Source: a virus. Taken from it: a stretch of 42,525 nt of DNA. Below are positions 1-6,653 of this stretch, one piece after another. Where the stretch lies: IMG/VR virus record IMGVR_UViG_3300036799_000099, positions 1-42,525 of that record; one strand, written 5' to 3'. The notes beneath the pieces are model-generated. The model worked only from the letters and a program-made list of their open reading frames with translations, did not search any database and was not told where the DNA came from. The position numbers were made by a program, and so were the translations under genes. The stretch's first letter is position 1, and each line of letters starts with the position of its first letter.

Positions 1-127
1 TCCGTCGCGGTGAGCTCATAGGTCACCATCGAGAACATCCAGGCCGTCTGGTTCGAGCTCGGGTTGTAGTAGACCATCCGAATGTGATCACCGAACGGCA
101 TCGGGAAGGTGATCAGAAAGCCCTGGT
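1..127. repeat. Left copy of 127-bp terminal direct repeat
   Basis: Identical to the last 127 bases (42399-42525). Both copies lie inside the same reading frame, and joining them restores one intact gene. The length 127 matches a common assembler k-mer, so this is best read as the overlap of a circular or circularly permuted molecule rather than a biological terminal repeat. Confidence 0.95.
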
Positions 128-452
128 TGTAGGACGGGGAGTGGATCTCCGCATGCACGTGGTGGCAGGAGTGCGTGCCGGCCCACTCTCCGGCCCCCCA
201 GTGCGTGGCGAGCAGCGTGCCAAAGTCGATATCGATCGCCGGAGACGACGACCCGTCGTAGAAGACCTGCAGACGTCCGTCGAGCGACGGGCCGGGCCCG
301 CCCCCCAGTGCCATCCACAGCGACACGACGCTGCCGGGTCCGGACTGGTCAAAGAGCACTTGCTCGTGCCCTGGCGATACGTGCACATTCTCGACGCGGG
401 TCAGTTCAAGCTTGGTCGTCCTGAGCTCGGCTAGCGGGTTCGCCACCCTCAT
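1..452 (-). CDS. GH172/DUF2961-like protein, N-terminal part (gene crosses the join)
   Basis: This is the 5' part of a 317-residue protein that continues at 42398 and ends at 41897 once the circle is closed. The ATG at 452 overlaps the end of the acidic gene upstream (406-597), and AGCGAGG precedes it. This half has the DUF2961-type pattern of glycine-rich strands (SGPGSVVSLWMAL, then LQVFYDGSSSPAIDIDFG). No signal peptide or membrane segment is visible. DUF2961 corresponds to glycoside hydrolase family 172, which includes difructose-dianhydride and D-arabinan active enzymes. The gene is not in the tail cluster and has its own terminator, so it may be cargo or an early-expressed function; a virion role is not excluded. 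Confidence 0.85.
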   Translation of the reverse strand, partial: MRVANPLAELRTTKLELTRVENVHVSPGHEQVLFDQSGPGSVVSLWMALGGGPGPSLDGRLQVFYDGSSSPAIDIDFGTLLATHWGAGEWAGTHSCHHVHAEIHSPSYNQGFLITFPMPFGDHIRMVYYNPSSNQTAWMFSMVTYELTAT

Positions 453-597
453 CCTCGCTTTCCTCGATCTCGCGGAGTGCGGCCGCGGCCGCTTCCTCTT
501 CCTCGTCGGCCTCGTCGTACCCGCGCCATACGTCGGCGGCCGCCTTCTCGCCAGTGTCCCCTGCCCTCTCGGGCCCGAATCCTGGCCAGACGTCCAT
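406..597 (-). CDS. Small acidic protein of unknown function
   Basis: A 63-residue protein with a strongly acidic middle (YDEADEEEEAAAAALREIEESEDEGGE), no hydrophobic segment and no recognised domain. The ATG at 597 follows GATGAGGGATAGCC, which partly resembles the start-associated elements elsewhere in this genome (CACCGAGATGAGG at a similar distance). Its last 47 bases overlap the start of the GH172-like gene in another frame, so the two are probably co-transcribed and translationally coupled. The acidic composition resembles DNA-mimic or small chaperone-like phage proteins, but nothing specific supports either. Confidence 0.6.
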   Translation of the reverse strand: MDVWPGFGPERAGDTGEKAAADVWRGYDEADEEEEAAAAALREIEESEDEGGEPASRAQDDQA

Positions 598-797
598 GGC
601 TATCCCTCATCTCGGTGGGTGTCTATTCGCTGGACGGTACTCCCGGCGGTCGAGACAGACCAGGGCAGTACGGGCGCTCAGATCGCCGGTACGCGGCGGG
701 CGTGCCCGGACACCTGCCGATGGGTGATCGGCCCGCTCCGGCTCTCTCAGCGGCCTAAGACCGCGCGTCTCGTCGTCGCGGTCGTCGGGAAAAGAGA

Positions 798-810
798 GCC
801 CTACTAACCC
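798..810 (+). promoter_or_regulatory. Stoperator-like 13-bp motif, exact copy
   Basis: GCCCTACTAACCC, one of two exact copies of a dispersed motif (the other is at 27347). It is intergenic, upstream of the leftward acidic/GH172-like gene pair. Confidence 0.5.
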
Positions 811-837
811 CTACGAAAAATCGGACATTCAGACAGT

Positions 838-1150
838 GTCCGGGCACGGCCGGGCAATGGCCGGGCACGGCCGGGCAAGCGGCCGGGCAAAAAGTGGCGT
901 TGACCTGCGAATGTCCGGGCAGTCCGGGCATTTTCTTTAAAACTAGTTCTATGTGTAAGTATATGTCACTATATGTAATGCATACTCACAAGTAGTTACA
1001 TATATCGCTACAGAACCCACAATGGGGAGTTGCCCGGCCATCCCGGCCACGATCGCCAGAATCGGCCCCATTTCGTGGCTCTGACCTGCACAAATAAGTA
1101 TGGCCGGGCAAATTTCGTTGCCCGGCCATACCCGGCCCTTTGCCCGGCCA
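838..1150. other. Candidate replication origin with iterons
   Basis: An intergenic stretch with seven direct CCGGGCA copies (starting at 840, 850, 861, 871, 883, 915 and 924), one more at 1104, and inverted TGCCCGG copies at 1031, 1120 and 1141. They flank an AT-rich core at about 931-1010 containing TATATGT and inverted ACATATA. The rest of the genome is very GC-rich, so the core stands out. The helicase and prim-pol genes lie beside it. Direct repeats next to an AT-rich melting zone and replication genes are the classic layout of an iteron origin; which protein binds is unknown. A TGACCTGC motif at 901 and 1082 recurs at 8942. Confidence 0.7.
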
Positions 1151-1206
1151 CGGAGCCTCGCGCGCTCGATAGCGTGTCCGATTCGCGGTTCGTGGAGGAT
1201 GCACGC

Positions 1207-1368
1207 ATGAGCGAACTCAGCGCATGGCTAGTGACCGCCACGCTCGCAGCGTTGACGGTCAGTCACGTAGCCCTATCGATTGCGGTACATCACCTACGGC
1301 GTGCGATCGAGGCGGCGTCTAGCCGTCCAGAGGCTTCCAGGCCGATCGACGAGCAGCGGCATCCTTGA
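1207..1368 (+). CDS. Small single-pass membrane protein
   Basis: A 53-residue protein with one hydrophobic helix at about residues 6-28 (AWLVTATLAALTVSHVALSI) followed by a charged tail (HHLRRAIEAASSRPEASR). GGAGGATGCACGC precedes the ATG at 1207, a good ribosome site at normal spacing. It runs rightward out of the candidate origin and overlaps the end of the helicase gene by about 50 bases in convergent orientation. No family recognised. A small membrane protein beside an origin could be a plasmid maintenance or spread function, but this is inferred from position only. Confidence 0.5.
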   Translation: MSELSAWLVTATLAALTVSHVALSIAVHHLRRAIEAASSRPEASRPIDEQRHP

Positions 1369-2749
1369 GTCTGATCCCCTCATAGGTGGGCACACGGTCA
1401 CCGAACGCGTCTATCGGCTTAGACCTGCGCAGGCTCGTCGCGCCCGGTGCGGCGAACAGCTGTCGGCCGAACGTCGCCGCCGTGCCGACGTGGGCCCGCC
1501 CCTGCTGCCGGCACCAGTCGACCCACTCGTTATAGAGGTCGGCCACCTTGACTGTGGCCTCTGGTTCCATCTGGCAGCGCTCGTCGAGGAACATGCCGAT
1601 CGGGCTCACCGACTCGCGAATCAGCTCGACCGCTTCCTGCGATGAGTCCGGCTCGGTGAACCGCCCGCGCTCGGCCAGCCGGTCGAGGCCATCGAGTGCC
1701 CATCGAAAGATGCCGGCCAGCTCGGCCCGCAGGTCCCGACCGAGGTTGGTGTCCTCTTGCCCGTAGAACGACCTGGTCATGCGCAGCACGAGCAGCCTTC
1801 CGGCGATCGCCGCCGCGGCGTCGGGCAATGAGGGCAGCTCGTTGGACAGCATCATGATTTGCGCTGACAACTGGCCGATCCAGGGATCCTTGTGCTTGCG
1901 GTCGACCGTGATCCGGTCGCCACCGGAGATCATCAGCAAGTGCTCGACGACCTGGCCGACCTCACGCGGCATGCGTGCGTCGGGGATGATCGCCAGCGAT
2001 TTCCCGATCAGCTGTGACAGGCCGAACGGCATGGTCAGGCCGGCCAGTGTCGGCCCGGCTACGTGCGCTTCTCCGGTCAGCGCGGCGATCACGTTCGAGA
2101 TGGTGCCCTTGCCCGAGCGGGTCGGGCCGACGACGAGGAAGATCTTTTGTAGGTCACGGCGTCCGCTCAGGATGTAGCCAACGATCTCCTGCAGGGTGTC
2201 AATGGCCTGCTGATCATCCGGCCAGATCGAGGCCAGGAAGTCCAGCCACCGGGTCGGCTCGGGCGCGTTCGGGTCGTAGCGGAATCCGCACCGGCTGGTA
2301 TTGAAATAGGCCGGCGTCGTCGGCAGCAGCTCGCGCGTGGACAGGTCGACCAAGCCGTTTTCCACGGGTGTCACCCGTCCACTACGACGCTCGTCGAGCC
2401 AGGTGCCGGGCTCGATATCGGCCGGCAGGATCGTGTTCGCCTCAACGGCCTCGATCAATTGTCCGATCGAACCCTTGTTTGGTGCCCACGCCCGCTCTTC
2501 GGTCGACTTGTCTCGACCGTCGACGTGCAGATAGGTGGCGTGCTCGGTGCGCTGATAGAGCTCGGATCGAAGCTCGGCCTCATCGAGCTCACGCCAGAGG
2601 CCATCAGTCCATCGGTGCCACGTGCCACGCCAGCGGCGAAGGGTGAGCCAGCCGCCCCACACCCACTCTGGTTCGAGCTCGCGGGCTACCGCCATCGGCT
2701 GCTTCGGGGAGGGCAGCTGGTCTGGACGGATCGGAAATACGTTAGTCAT
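1319..2749 (-). CDS. D5/P4-type SF3 helicase (primase C-terminal domain family)
   Basis: A 476-residue ATPase expected to unwind the replication origin as a ring. Residues around 150-200 (PENGLVDLSTRE; AYFNTSRCGFRYDP; WLDFLASIWPDDQQAI) are typical of D5/P4-family proteins. The Walker A motif is GPTRSGKGTISN near residue 210, and GDRITVDRKHKD follows about 70 residues later, as in phage and plasmid helicases of this family. The ATG at 2749 overlaps the stop of the prim-pol gene (ATGA), so the two are coupled. The primase domain is on that separate protein rather than fused as in P4 alpha. The gene ends beside the candidate origin. Confidence 0.9.
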   Translation of the reverse strand: MTNVFPIRPDQLPSPKQPMAVARELEPEWVWGGWLTLRRWRGTWHRWTDGLWRELDEAELRSELYQRTEHATYLHVDGRDKSTEERAWAPNKGSIGQLIEAVEANTILPADIEPGTWLDERRSGRVTPVENGLVDLSTRELLPTTPAYFNTSRCGFRYDPNAPEPTRWLDFLASIWPDDQQAIDTLQEIVGYILSGRRDLQKIFLVVGPTRSGKGTISNVIAALTGEAHVAGPTLAGLTMPFGLSQLIGKSLAIIPDARMPREVGQVVEHLLMISGGDRITVDRKHKDPWIGQLSAQIMMLSNELPSLPDAAAAIAGRLLVLRMTRSFYGQEDTNLGRDLRAELAGIFRWALDGLDRLAERGRFTEPDSSQEAVELIRESVSPIGMFLDERCQMEPEATVKVADLYNEWVDWCRQQGRAHVGTAATFGRQLFAAPGATSLRRSKPIDAFGDRVPTYEGIRLKDAAARRSAWKPLDG

Positions 2750-3846
2750 GCCGCACCACCCGCGGGCCGAGGCGAACGAAAGCCACTGTCAATCGCGTAC
2801 CTGACCTCGCCCTCAGGCAGCCCGCAGGCACGGGCCGCCGTGGCCAGCTCGTCGCGCACCACGTGCTCGTCGATCCAGCCGGCGGCGACCATGCCGGCCA
2901 GCCGGGAGGCCGAGCGGAAGGTCTTTCGGTTGCGGCCGGAGTTCGGACTCATGGCGGCGAGCTCGTCGCATGCCGAGCGCAGGGCATTCGCCGCGTACTC
3001 GCCCGGCTTGCTGATTCCGGCCGCCGCGGGCGCGCTCACCGCCGGCACGTCGCGGGGATAGTAGGGCCGTCTCTCCGGCGTGGCATGCCGGTCGTGGCCG
3101 GTGCGTCTGAGCTCGTCGACCAGCCACCCGGGCAGCTCCGCGGGCTCCACCCCGGGCGAGATGCGCCGGTACTGGCCACGCATGGTGGTGTTGCCGGGCA
3201 GCAGCACGAACCCGCCGTAGGCCTTGACGTCGATCTGCCAGCCGAGGCACTGAGGGGACATGGTGCCGTCGGTGCGCAGGCCTCCACTGGAGCCTTTCCA
3301 GGCCTCGACCGCGGTGCGGTAGATCAGGTGCCGGCCACCGGTCGGTGTCTCGACGGCGAGCGTCTCGCCGGTCAGTGCCTCCAGGCTGGTGTTCCCGACT
3401 CGCTCGGCCAGCCACGACAGCACGGCAACGCCGTCCGCTGGCGGTTCGGCCATGGGCTCGTGTCCGGGCAGCGGGTTCGCGGGTGGCAGCCCGCCGTGCC
3501 GGTCGGCGTCGATGGCGATCAGGCCGGAGCGGCCGAGGTGAACGGCCCACGTGGCGCGCGGGTAGTGCGCGGCCCGCCACGCGGTCACCCCGATGTCGTT
3601 GCTCGCGGCATGGACACCGTGGCAGAGCACGGAGCCTTGCCCGCTGGCGAGGCAGGGACAGTCGACGGCCGTGTGGTCGGCCACGCCGGGGCGGCAGTCT
3701 CGGCAGCCACCACGGGGCAGCTTGGCCCATTCGGTCGTGCCGTCACCGAGCGGCAGCACGTGCCAGCGGTAGTGCCGCACGAGCCAGATTGCCGCGCGCG
3801 CGGCAGGAGAAAAGAGCGACGGTTCGGCGCTCTGGTCGGCGGTCAT
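2746..3846 (-). CDS. Bifunctional primase/polymerase (prim-pol)
   Basis: A 366-residue protein of the actinobacterial prim-pol family, expected to lay primers for replication of the element. The N-terminal half carries AARAAIWLVRHYRWHVLPLG, a cysteine- and histidine-rich stretch (CRDCRPG, CPCLASG, LCHGVHAA), DIGVTAWRAAHYP, and the metal-binding IDADRHGG at about residues 112-119. The ATG at 3846 follows GGAAGGACCGACC, a better ribosome site than the in-frame upstream start at 3873. The stop overlaps the helicase start. The same pair occurs in actinobacterial integrative and conjugative elements and in phages of this type. Confidence 0.88.
   Translation of the reverse strand: MTADQSAEPSLFSPAARAAIWLVRHYRWHVLPLGDGTTEWAKLPRGGCRDCRPGVADHTAVDCPCLASGQGSVLCHGVHAASNDIGVTAWRAAHYPRATWAVHLGRSGLIAIDADRHGGLPPANPLPGHEPMAEPPADGVAVLSWLAERVGNTSLEALTGETLAVETPTGGRHLIYRTAVEAWKGSSGGLRTDGTMSPQCLGWQIDVKAYGGFVLLPGNTTMRGQYRRISPGVEPAELPGWLVDELRRTGHDRHATPERRPYYPRDVPAVSAPAAAGISKPGEYAANALRSACDELAAMSPNSGRNRKTFRSASRLAGMVAAGWIDEHVVRDELATAARACGLPEGEVRYAIDSGFRSPRPAGGAA
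3055..3067 (-). promoter_or_regulatory. Stoperator-like motif, one mismatch
   Basis: GGGATAGTAGGGC on the plus strand, so the GCCC-first form reads on the minus strand. It lies within the prim-pol coding region. Confidence 0.35.
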
Positions 3847-3971
3847 GGTCGGTCCTTCCGACCGAGCCGACACGGTGGCGAGGTACTCGCGTACTTATGT
3901 CGCGATCCGCTACGCTAACCGTGCCCACCCGGTACTTAGTCGAGTTCGTGTCGGGGGACTTGTGTGTAAAG

Positions 3972-4004
3972 CGGCCTCGGTGTCCTACTACCGGGGCCGT
4001 TTTT
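3972..4004 (+). terminator. Rho-independent terminator, rightward
   Basis: A 9-bp stem, CGGCCTCGG/CCGGGGCCG with one G-T pair, a 10-base loop, and then TTTTT at 4000-4004. No rightward gene ends here. It may terminate a short RNA transcribed against the leader of the prim-pol operon; TACGCT near 3910 is a possible -10 box. Confidence 0.7.
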
Positions 4005-4196
4005 CTATCGAGGGGCAGCATCCTCCCCCTCCCGGCGGTCAGGTGTTACCGACACGCCAGTGGACGATTCGGGTAAACCTTGGTGATCTTCGCTAAGGTG
4101 CGCGCGCCGAAGTAGATGGCGGGTCACGTACGTGCGTACGCGGGCAAGACTCGTGTCGGTGCCCGCCAGTCGAGCCAGCACGATGCGCGTGCCCAC
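4005..4196 (-). CDS. Possible small basic protein
   Basis: A 63-residue frame, arginine-rich, without a recognised domain (VLARLAGTDTSLARVRTYVTRHLLRRAHL). The GTG at 4196 lies three bases after the stop of the HTH gene, and GAGAAGGG precedes it at suitable distance, which is the main argument that it is translated. It sits in the same leftward operon as the HTH and prim-pol genes. Much of it overlaps a structured region with a terminator on the other strand, so it could instead be untranslated leader. Confidence 0.35.
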   Translation of the reverse strand: MGTRIVLARLAGTDTSLARVRTYVTRHLLRRAHLSEDHQGLPESSTGVSVTPDRREGEDAAPR

Positions 4197-4198
4197 GG

Positions 4199-4450
4199 TT
4201 AGCCCTTCTCGCCTTTTCGCTTGGCCGCGGCACCCTCGGGGAGCCAGCTGTAGATCGTGGCGCGCGTGACGCCGGGCACCTCGTCCACAAGCCTGACGGG
4301 GTTGACCCCAGCCATATAGGCGTCGATGACCTTCTGTTTCAGCACCTCACGATCGTGCTTGGCCTTGGGCATGGACTTGCTGGACTGCTGGCCGGCCTCG
4401 ATGGCCTCGCGCAGCGCGGCCGCTTGCCGCTCTTCGGGAAGGTTCGTCAT
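4199..4450 (-). CDS. Small HTH DNA-binding protein
   Basis: An 83-residue protein with a predicted helix-turn-helix at about residues 42-70 (VIDAYMAGVNPVRLVDEVPG, then VTRATIYSWL), like the HTH of resolvases and small phage regulators, and basic ends (KAKHDREVLKQK; AAAKRKGEKG). It is the first gene of the leftward replication operon. Seven bases before its ATG is TACGGT, with TTGTCC 18 bases further upstream, so the message may be leaderless. The promoter overlaps the divergent one for the rightward operon, which makes the protein a good candidate to control both directions. Whether it represses or activates cannot be told. Confidence 0.75.
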   Translation of the reverse strand: MTNLPEERQAAALREAIEAGQQSSKSMPKAKHDREVLKQKVIDAYMAGVNPVRLVDEVPGVTRATIYSWLPEGAAAKRKGEKG

Positions 4451-4457
4451 GCCAGCT

Positions 4458-4487
4458 ACCGTACTCTACTGTCTACCCATTGGACAA
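4458..4487 (-). promoter_or_regulatory. Leftward promoter, probably leaderless
   Basis: Minus-strand -35 TTGTCC at 4487-4482, an 18-bp spacer, -10 TACGGT at 4463-4458, then 7 bases to the ATG at 4450. Confidence 0.5.
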
Positions 4488-4509
4488 TACCCGCGCGGCA
4501 TGAGACACT
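4480..4509 (+). promoter_or_regulatory. Rightward promoter, divergent
   Basis: TTGGAC at 4480, an 18-bp spacer and GACACT at 4504. Its -35 box overlaps that of the leftward promoter, so transcription in the two directions should compete. Confidence 0.4.
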
Positions 4510-4527
4510 AGAGCCTGACAAGTAAAC

Positions 4528-4558
4528 GGCCCGGCGTCTGCGCGAACAGACCCGGGCC
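4528..4558 (+). promoter_or_regulatory. Leader hairpin before the rightward operon
   Basis: GGCCCGG pairs with CCGGGCC and GTCTG with CAGAC around a CGCGAA loop, with one bulged C. It lies between the promoter and the ribosome site of the first gene. No T-run follows, so it is more likely a leader or stability element than a terminator. Confidence 0.55.
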
Positions 4559-4578
4559 CTGATCGGGAGGTGTCCCCG

Positions 4579-4779
4579 ATGGCTAAGAGTGTGCCTGATC
4601 GGCGCAAAGACAGCGAGAGGTCGGCCGTACGTCGGCAGGCCAGCTCGCATCTTCGCCGTGGTGCTCGTCGCGAGATTCGCCGCTGTGTGGCAGACCTGGT
4701 CGAGCCGGTCGAGGGTCAAGGCGACCTATTCGACTTGCTCGCCGACTCCGCTACCGCAGTCGAGGACGGTGCGGCATGA
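4579..4779 (+). CDS. Small basic/acidic protein, unknown
   Basis: A 66-residue protein: a very basic first half (RRKDSERSAVRRQ; HLRRGARREIRR) and an acidic second half (EPVEGQGDLFDLLADS). The ATG at 4579 follows GGGAGGTG; a GTG nine bases upstream lies inside that ribosome site and is unlikely. Its stop overlaps the ATG of the WhiB-like gene (ATGA). As first gene of the rightward transfer-like operon it could be a DNA-binding accessory protein, but no family is recognised. Confidence 0.6.
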   Translation: MAKSVPDRRKDSERSAVRRQASSHLRRGARREIRRCVADLVEPVEGQGDLFDLLADSATAVEDGAA

Positions 4780-5180
4780 GCACCCTCGACGACTTTCCTC
4801 GCCCGCCCGAGTGGTCGGCCGATGCCGCGTGTGCCGAGGTCGGTGGCGACGGGTTCTTTCCCGAGACTGGCGACGACTATGCCGCCGACGTCGAGGCGGC
4901 CGTGAAGGTCTGCCACGGCTGTCCGGTGATGTTCGCCTGTGCGGCGGCCGCACTGGAGCAGGGCGAGCAGCACGGCGTGTGGGGTGGCCTGGACTTCGGA
5001 TCGCTGGCCGAGTCGACTCCGGTCGCCTTGGGCCGGAAGTTCGATGCCCGCGATGATGCCGAGATCATGCGACTAACCGCGGCCGGTGCGTCCGCCGCCC
5101 GGATCGCCCTGCTCGTCGGTTGCAACGAGCGGCACGTGACCCGGGTCCGGGCCCGCAACCGCGTACAGGAGGCGGCATGA
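4776..5180 (+). CDS. WhiB-like iron-sulfur regulator
   Basis: A 134-residue Wbl protein. Four cysteines, C19 and C46-x2-C49-x5-C55, are positioned to hold a [4Fe-4S] cluster, and the G(V/I)WGG signature follows (GVWGG, about residues 67-71). The C-terminal half (AEIMRLTAAGASAARIALLV, then CNERHVTRVRARNR) resembles an HTH, making the protein longer than most Wbl proteins (about 80-130). Wbl proteins bind sigma factor or DNA, and phage-encoded ones, such as that of mycobacteriophage TM4, can interfere with host cell division and superinfection. It is coupled to its neighbours on both sides by ATGA overlaps. Confidence 0.93.
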   Translation: MSTLDDFPRPPEWSADAACAEVGGDGFFPETGDDYAADVEAAVKVCHGCPVMFACAAAALEQGEQHGVWGGLDFGSLAESTPVALGRKFDARDDAEIMRLTAAGASAARIALLVGCNERHVTRVRARNRVQEAA

Positions 5181-5257
5181 GTGCGCGTGTCGTCTCGATG
5201 CCCGGCCGACCGGTCGGCATCCTGCAAGTGCTCGTCGACCCGCCCGTGAGGAGCTGA
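5177..5257 (+). CDS. 26-residue coupled micro-ORF
   Basis: The ATG at 5177 overlaps the TGA of the WhiB-like gene, and AGGAGGCGGC precedes it, a strong ribosome site. The frame encodes 26 residues (MSARVVSMPGRPVGIL, then VLVDPPVRS) and ends four bases before the next start. The codon pattern suits coding, but the length is too short to judge; it may mainly serve translational coupling between its neighbours. Confidence 0.45.
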   Translation: MSARVVSMPGRPVGILQVLVDPPVRS

Positions 5258-5261
5258 CCAG

Positions 5262-6566
5262 GTGATCACGTATTTGACGCAATTGTTTGTGACCGCTCCG
5301 GCGTTGCTGTACACGCTGGCCGCGGTCGCCGCCCTGGCCGCTATCGCCGTCTCGGTGGTAGTGGGGCGCCGTCTGGCCACGGTGGTGCGCCGCATCGGCG
5401 CTGGCCGGGTCGCGTGCTACGGCGTCGCCATGCTGTGCACGGGCTTGTCCATCGACACGAGCTGGAAGTTCTTTACCGAGCGGCTCGGCATCACGAACGT
5501 GTGGGAGCGCGGCGCGCTCTTCGCGATCATCGAGGCCGGTCTCATCTCGTGCGCCATCGTGATGAGTGCCAACATCCGGTCCGGCGGTACGCCCGGGTTC
5601 GCCCGGACGCTTGCCTGGTCGTTGACGGGGTTCGCCGGCTACATGGCGCTCGTCGAGGCGGGTCCGGTCTTGGGCATGGCGCGCGTGGTGCTCGGTCCGA
5701 TTCTCGGCCTGGTCATGCTGCACATGGCGCTCGGTATCGAGGTGCGCGAGATCGCTCCGGCTCGTCGGGGTGCGGTCGCTCAGCTCGCCCGAGAGCTGCA
5801 GGCTCGGGTTATGAGTCGGTTCGGCCTGGCCGACGATGACCGGACAGCAGCGGAGCGGACTCGGCACCGCTGGGCAACGCGTGCGGCACAGCTGGCGTGC
5901 GCGAGTCCGAGCACGGTGCGTCACCACTCGGTGAAGCTGGCGAAGGCGGTCCGGAAGGCCGGGGCCGCTCACGATGCGCAAGCACGCGAGCGGTTGCTGC
6001 GTGAGATCTCGGTGCTGAGGCACGCGACGGCACTGGTGACCTACACCCCGCCGTCGCCGTGGGAATCCCACGGCGTTCCCACGAGCGTTCCCACGAGTTC
6101 CCACGAGACCGTTCCCATTCGTTCCCACGGGATTCCCACGGGCGTTCCCACGGATTCCCACGAGACGACCGACCCGATCGGCCTCACGGCCGTTCCTACC
6201 AGCGCGGTTCCCATTCGTTCCCACGAGCGTTCCCACGAGATTCCCACGAACGGCGTTCCCACGGGCCCCCACTCGTTCCCACGGGATTCCCACGGGCGTT
6301 CCCACGGGATTCCCACGAGTTCCCACGGGGCCGCTCCCACGGATTCCCACGAGTTCCCACGGAATTCGCAGGAGCAAACGCCGGCCGTTCCCACGGAACG
6401 CCGCCGCCGGACGGTCCCTCAGTACGCGGAGGAGGTACGCAGAGTACGCGCGGGTGGCTCCAAGATCTCGCCTCAGGACGTGATCGAGCTGACTCGCTGT
6501 AGCAAGAACACGGCCACCAAGGTCGTGCGCTTGCTGGTCGGCGAAGGCTACATAGCGACGACCTGA
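5262..6566 (+). CDS. DUF2637/Spd-like membrane protein with repeat region and C-terminal HTH
   Basis: A 434-residue protein in three parts. Residues 1-165 contain about four or five hydrophobic helices (LLYTLAAVAALAAIAVSVVV; LFAIIEAGLISCAIVMSANI; ARVVLGPILGLVMLHMAL), like DUF2637 and plasmid-spread membrane proteins of actinobacteria. Residues 165-265 are charged and helical. Residues 268-378 are encoded by a dense array of RTTCCCACG repeats and are rich in SHE, VPT and FPR triplets. Residues 385-434 form a winged-HTH-like end (ISPQDVIELTRCSKNTATKV, then VRLLVGEGYI). The GTG at 5262 follows GAGGAGCTGACCAG. It lies directly before the FtsK/TraB gene, as Spd genes lie beside tra genes. A membrane anchor for DNA is plausible but inferred. 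Confidence 0.8.
   Translation: MITYLTQLFVTAPALLYTLAAVAALAAIAVSVVVGRRLATVVRRIGAGRVACYGVAMLCTGLSIDTSWKFFTERLGITNVWERGALFAIIEAGLISCAIVMSANIRSGGTPGFARTLAWSLTGFAGYMALVEAGPVLGMARVVLGPILGLVMLHMALGIEVREIAPARRGAVAQLARELQARVMSRFGLADDDRTAAERTRHRWATRAAQLACASPSTVRHHSVKLAKAVRKAGAAHDAQARERLLREISVLRHATALVTYTPPSPWESHGVPTSVPTSSHETVPIRSHGIPTGVPTDSHETTDPIGLTAVPTSAVPIRSHERSHEIPTNGVPTGPHSFPRDSHGRSHGIPTSSHGAAPTDSHEFPRNSQEQTPAVPTERRRRTVPQYAEEVRRVRAGGSKISPQDVIELTRCSKNTATKVVRLLVGEGYIATT
6065..6395 (+). repeat. Array of about 24 RTTCCCACG repeats inside a coding region
   Basis: GTTCCCACG or ATTCCCACG recurs about 20 times with a few degenerate copies (GTTCCCATT, GTTCCTACC, GCTCCCACG), mostly 10-13 bp apart. All copies are in one orientation. 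The spacing is not a multiple of three: copies are read as V-P-T, S-H-E and F-P-R in the same protein, so all three frames occur. Selection therefore acts on the DNA motif. It resembles the short-repeat clt sites bound by TraB in Streptomyces plasmids, or an iteron or partition array. Confidence 0.9.
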
Positions 6567-6579
6567 CCCACAAAAAGAA

Positions 6580-6622
6580 CCGAGCGGCGGCAACCGCTGG
6601 AGAGCTAATAGCCGCCGCTCGG
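6580..6622 (+). promoter_or_regulatory. Intergenic hairpin before the TraB-like gene
   Basis: CCGAGCGGCGGC at 6580-6591 pairs perfectly with GCCGCCGCTCGG at 6611-6622. It stands just upstream of a start-associated element. No T-run follows, so processing, attenuation or mRNA stability are more likely than termination. Confidence 0.65.
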
Positions 6623-6630
6623 TCTACTCC

Positions 6631-6643
6631 CACCGATAGGAAG
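6631..6643 (+). promoter_or_regulatory. Start-associated element (CACCGATAGGAAG)
   Basis: It lies 10 bases before the ATG at 6654. It belongs to the family CACCGATAGGAGC seen before several other genes here and includes the ribosome site. Confidence 0.75.
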
Positions 6644-6653
6644 TGGCATCACA

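Noticed and set aside
1-127. True direct terminal repeat of a linear virion genome
   Set aside because: The exact length 127, position inside one gene, and distance from the terminase point to assembly overlap.
6065-6395. CRISPR array
   Set aside because: Repeats are 9 bp at 10-13 bp spacing, with no spacers of CRISPR length and no cas operon; the Cas4/RecB-like nuclease belongs to the recombination operon.
5073-6593. Long open frame on the minus strand opposite the membrane-HTH gene
   Set aside because: Arginine-, glycine- and proline-rich shadow produced by the repeat array; no family, no ribosome site, antisense to a well-supported gene.
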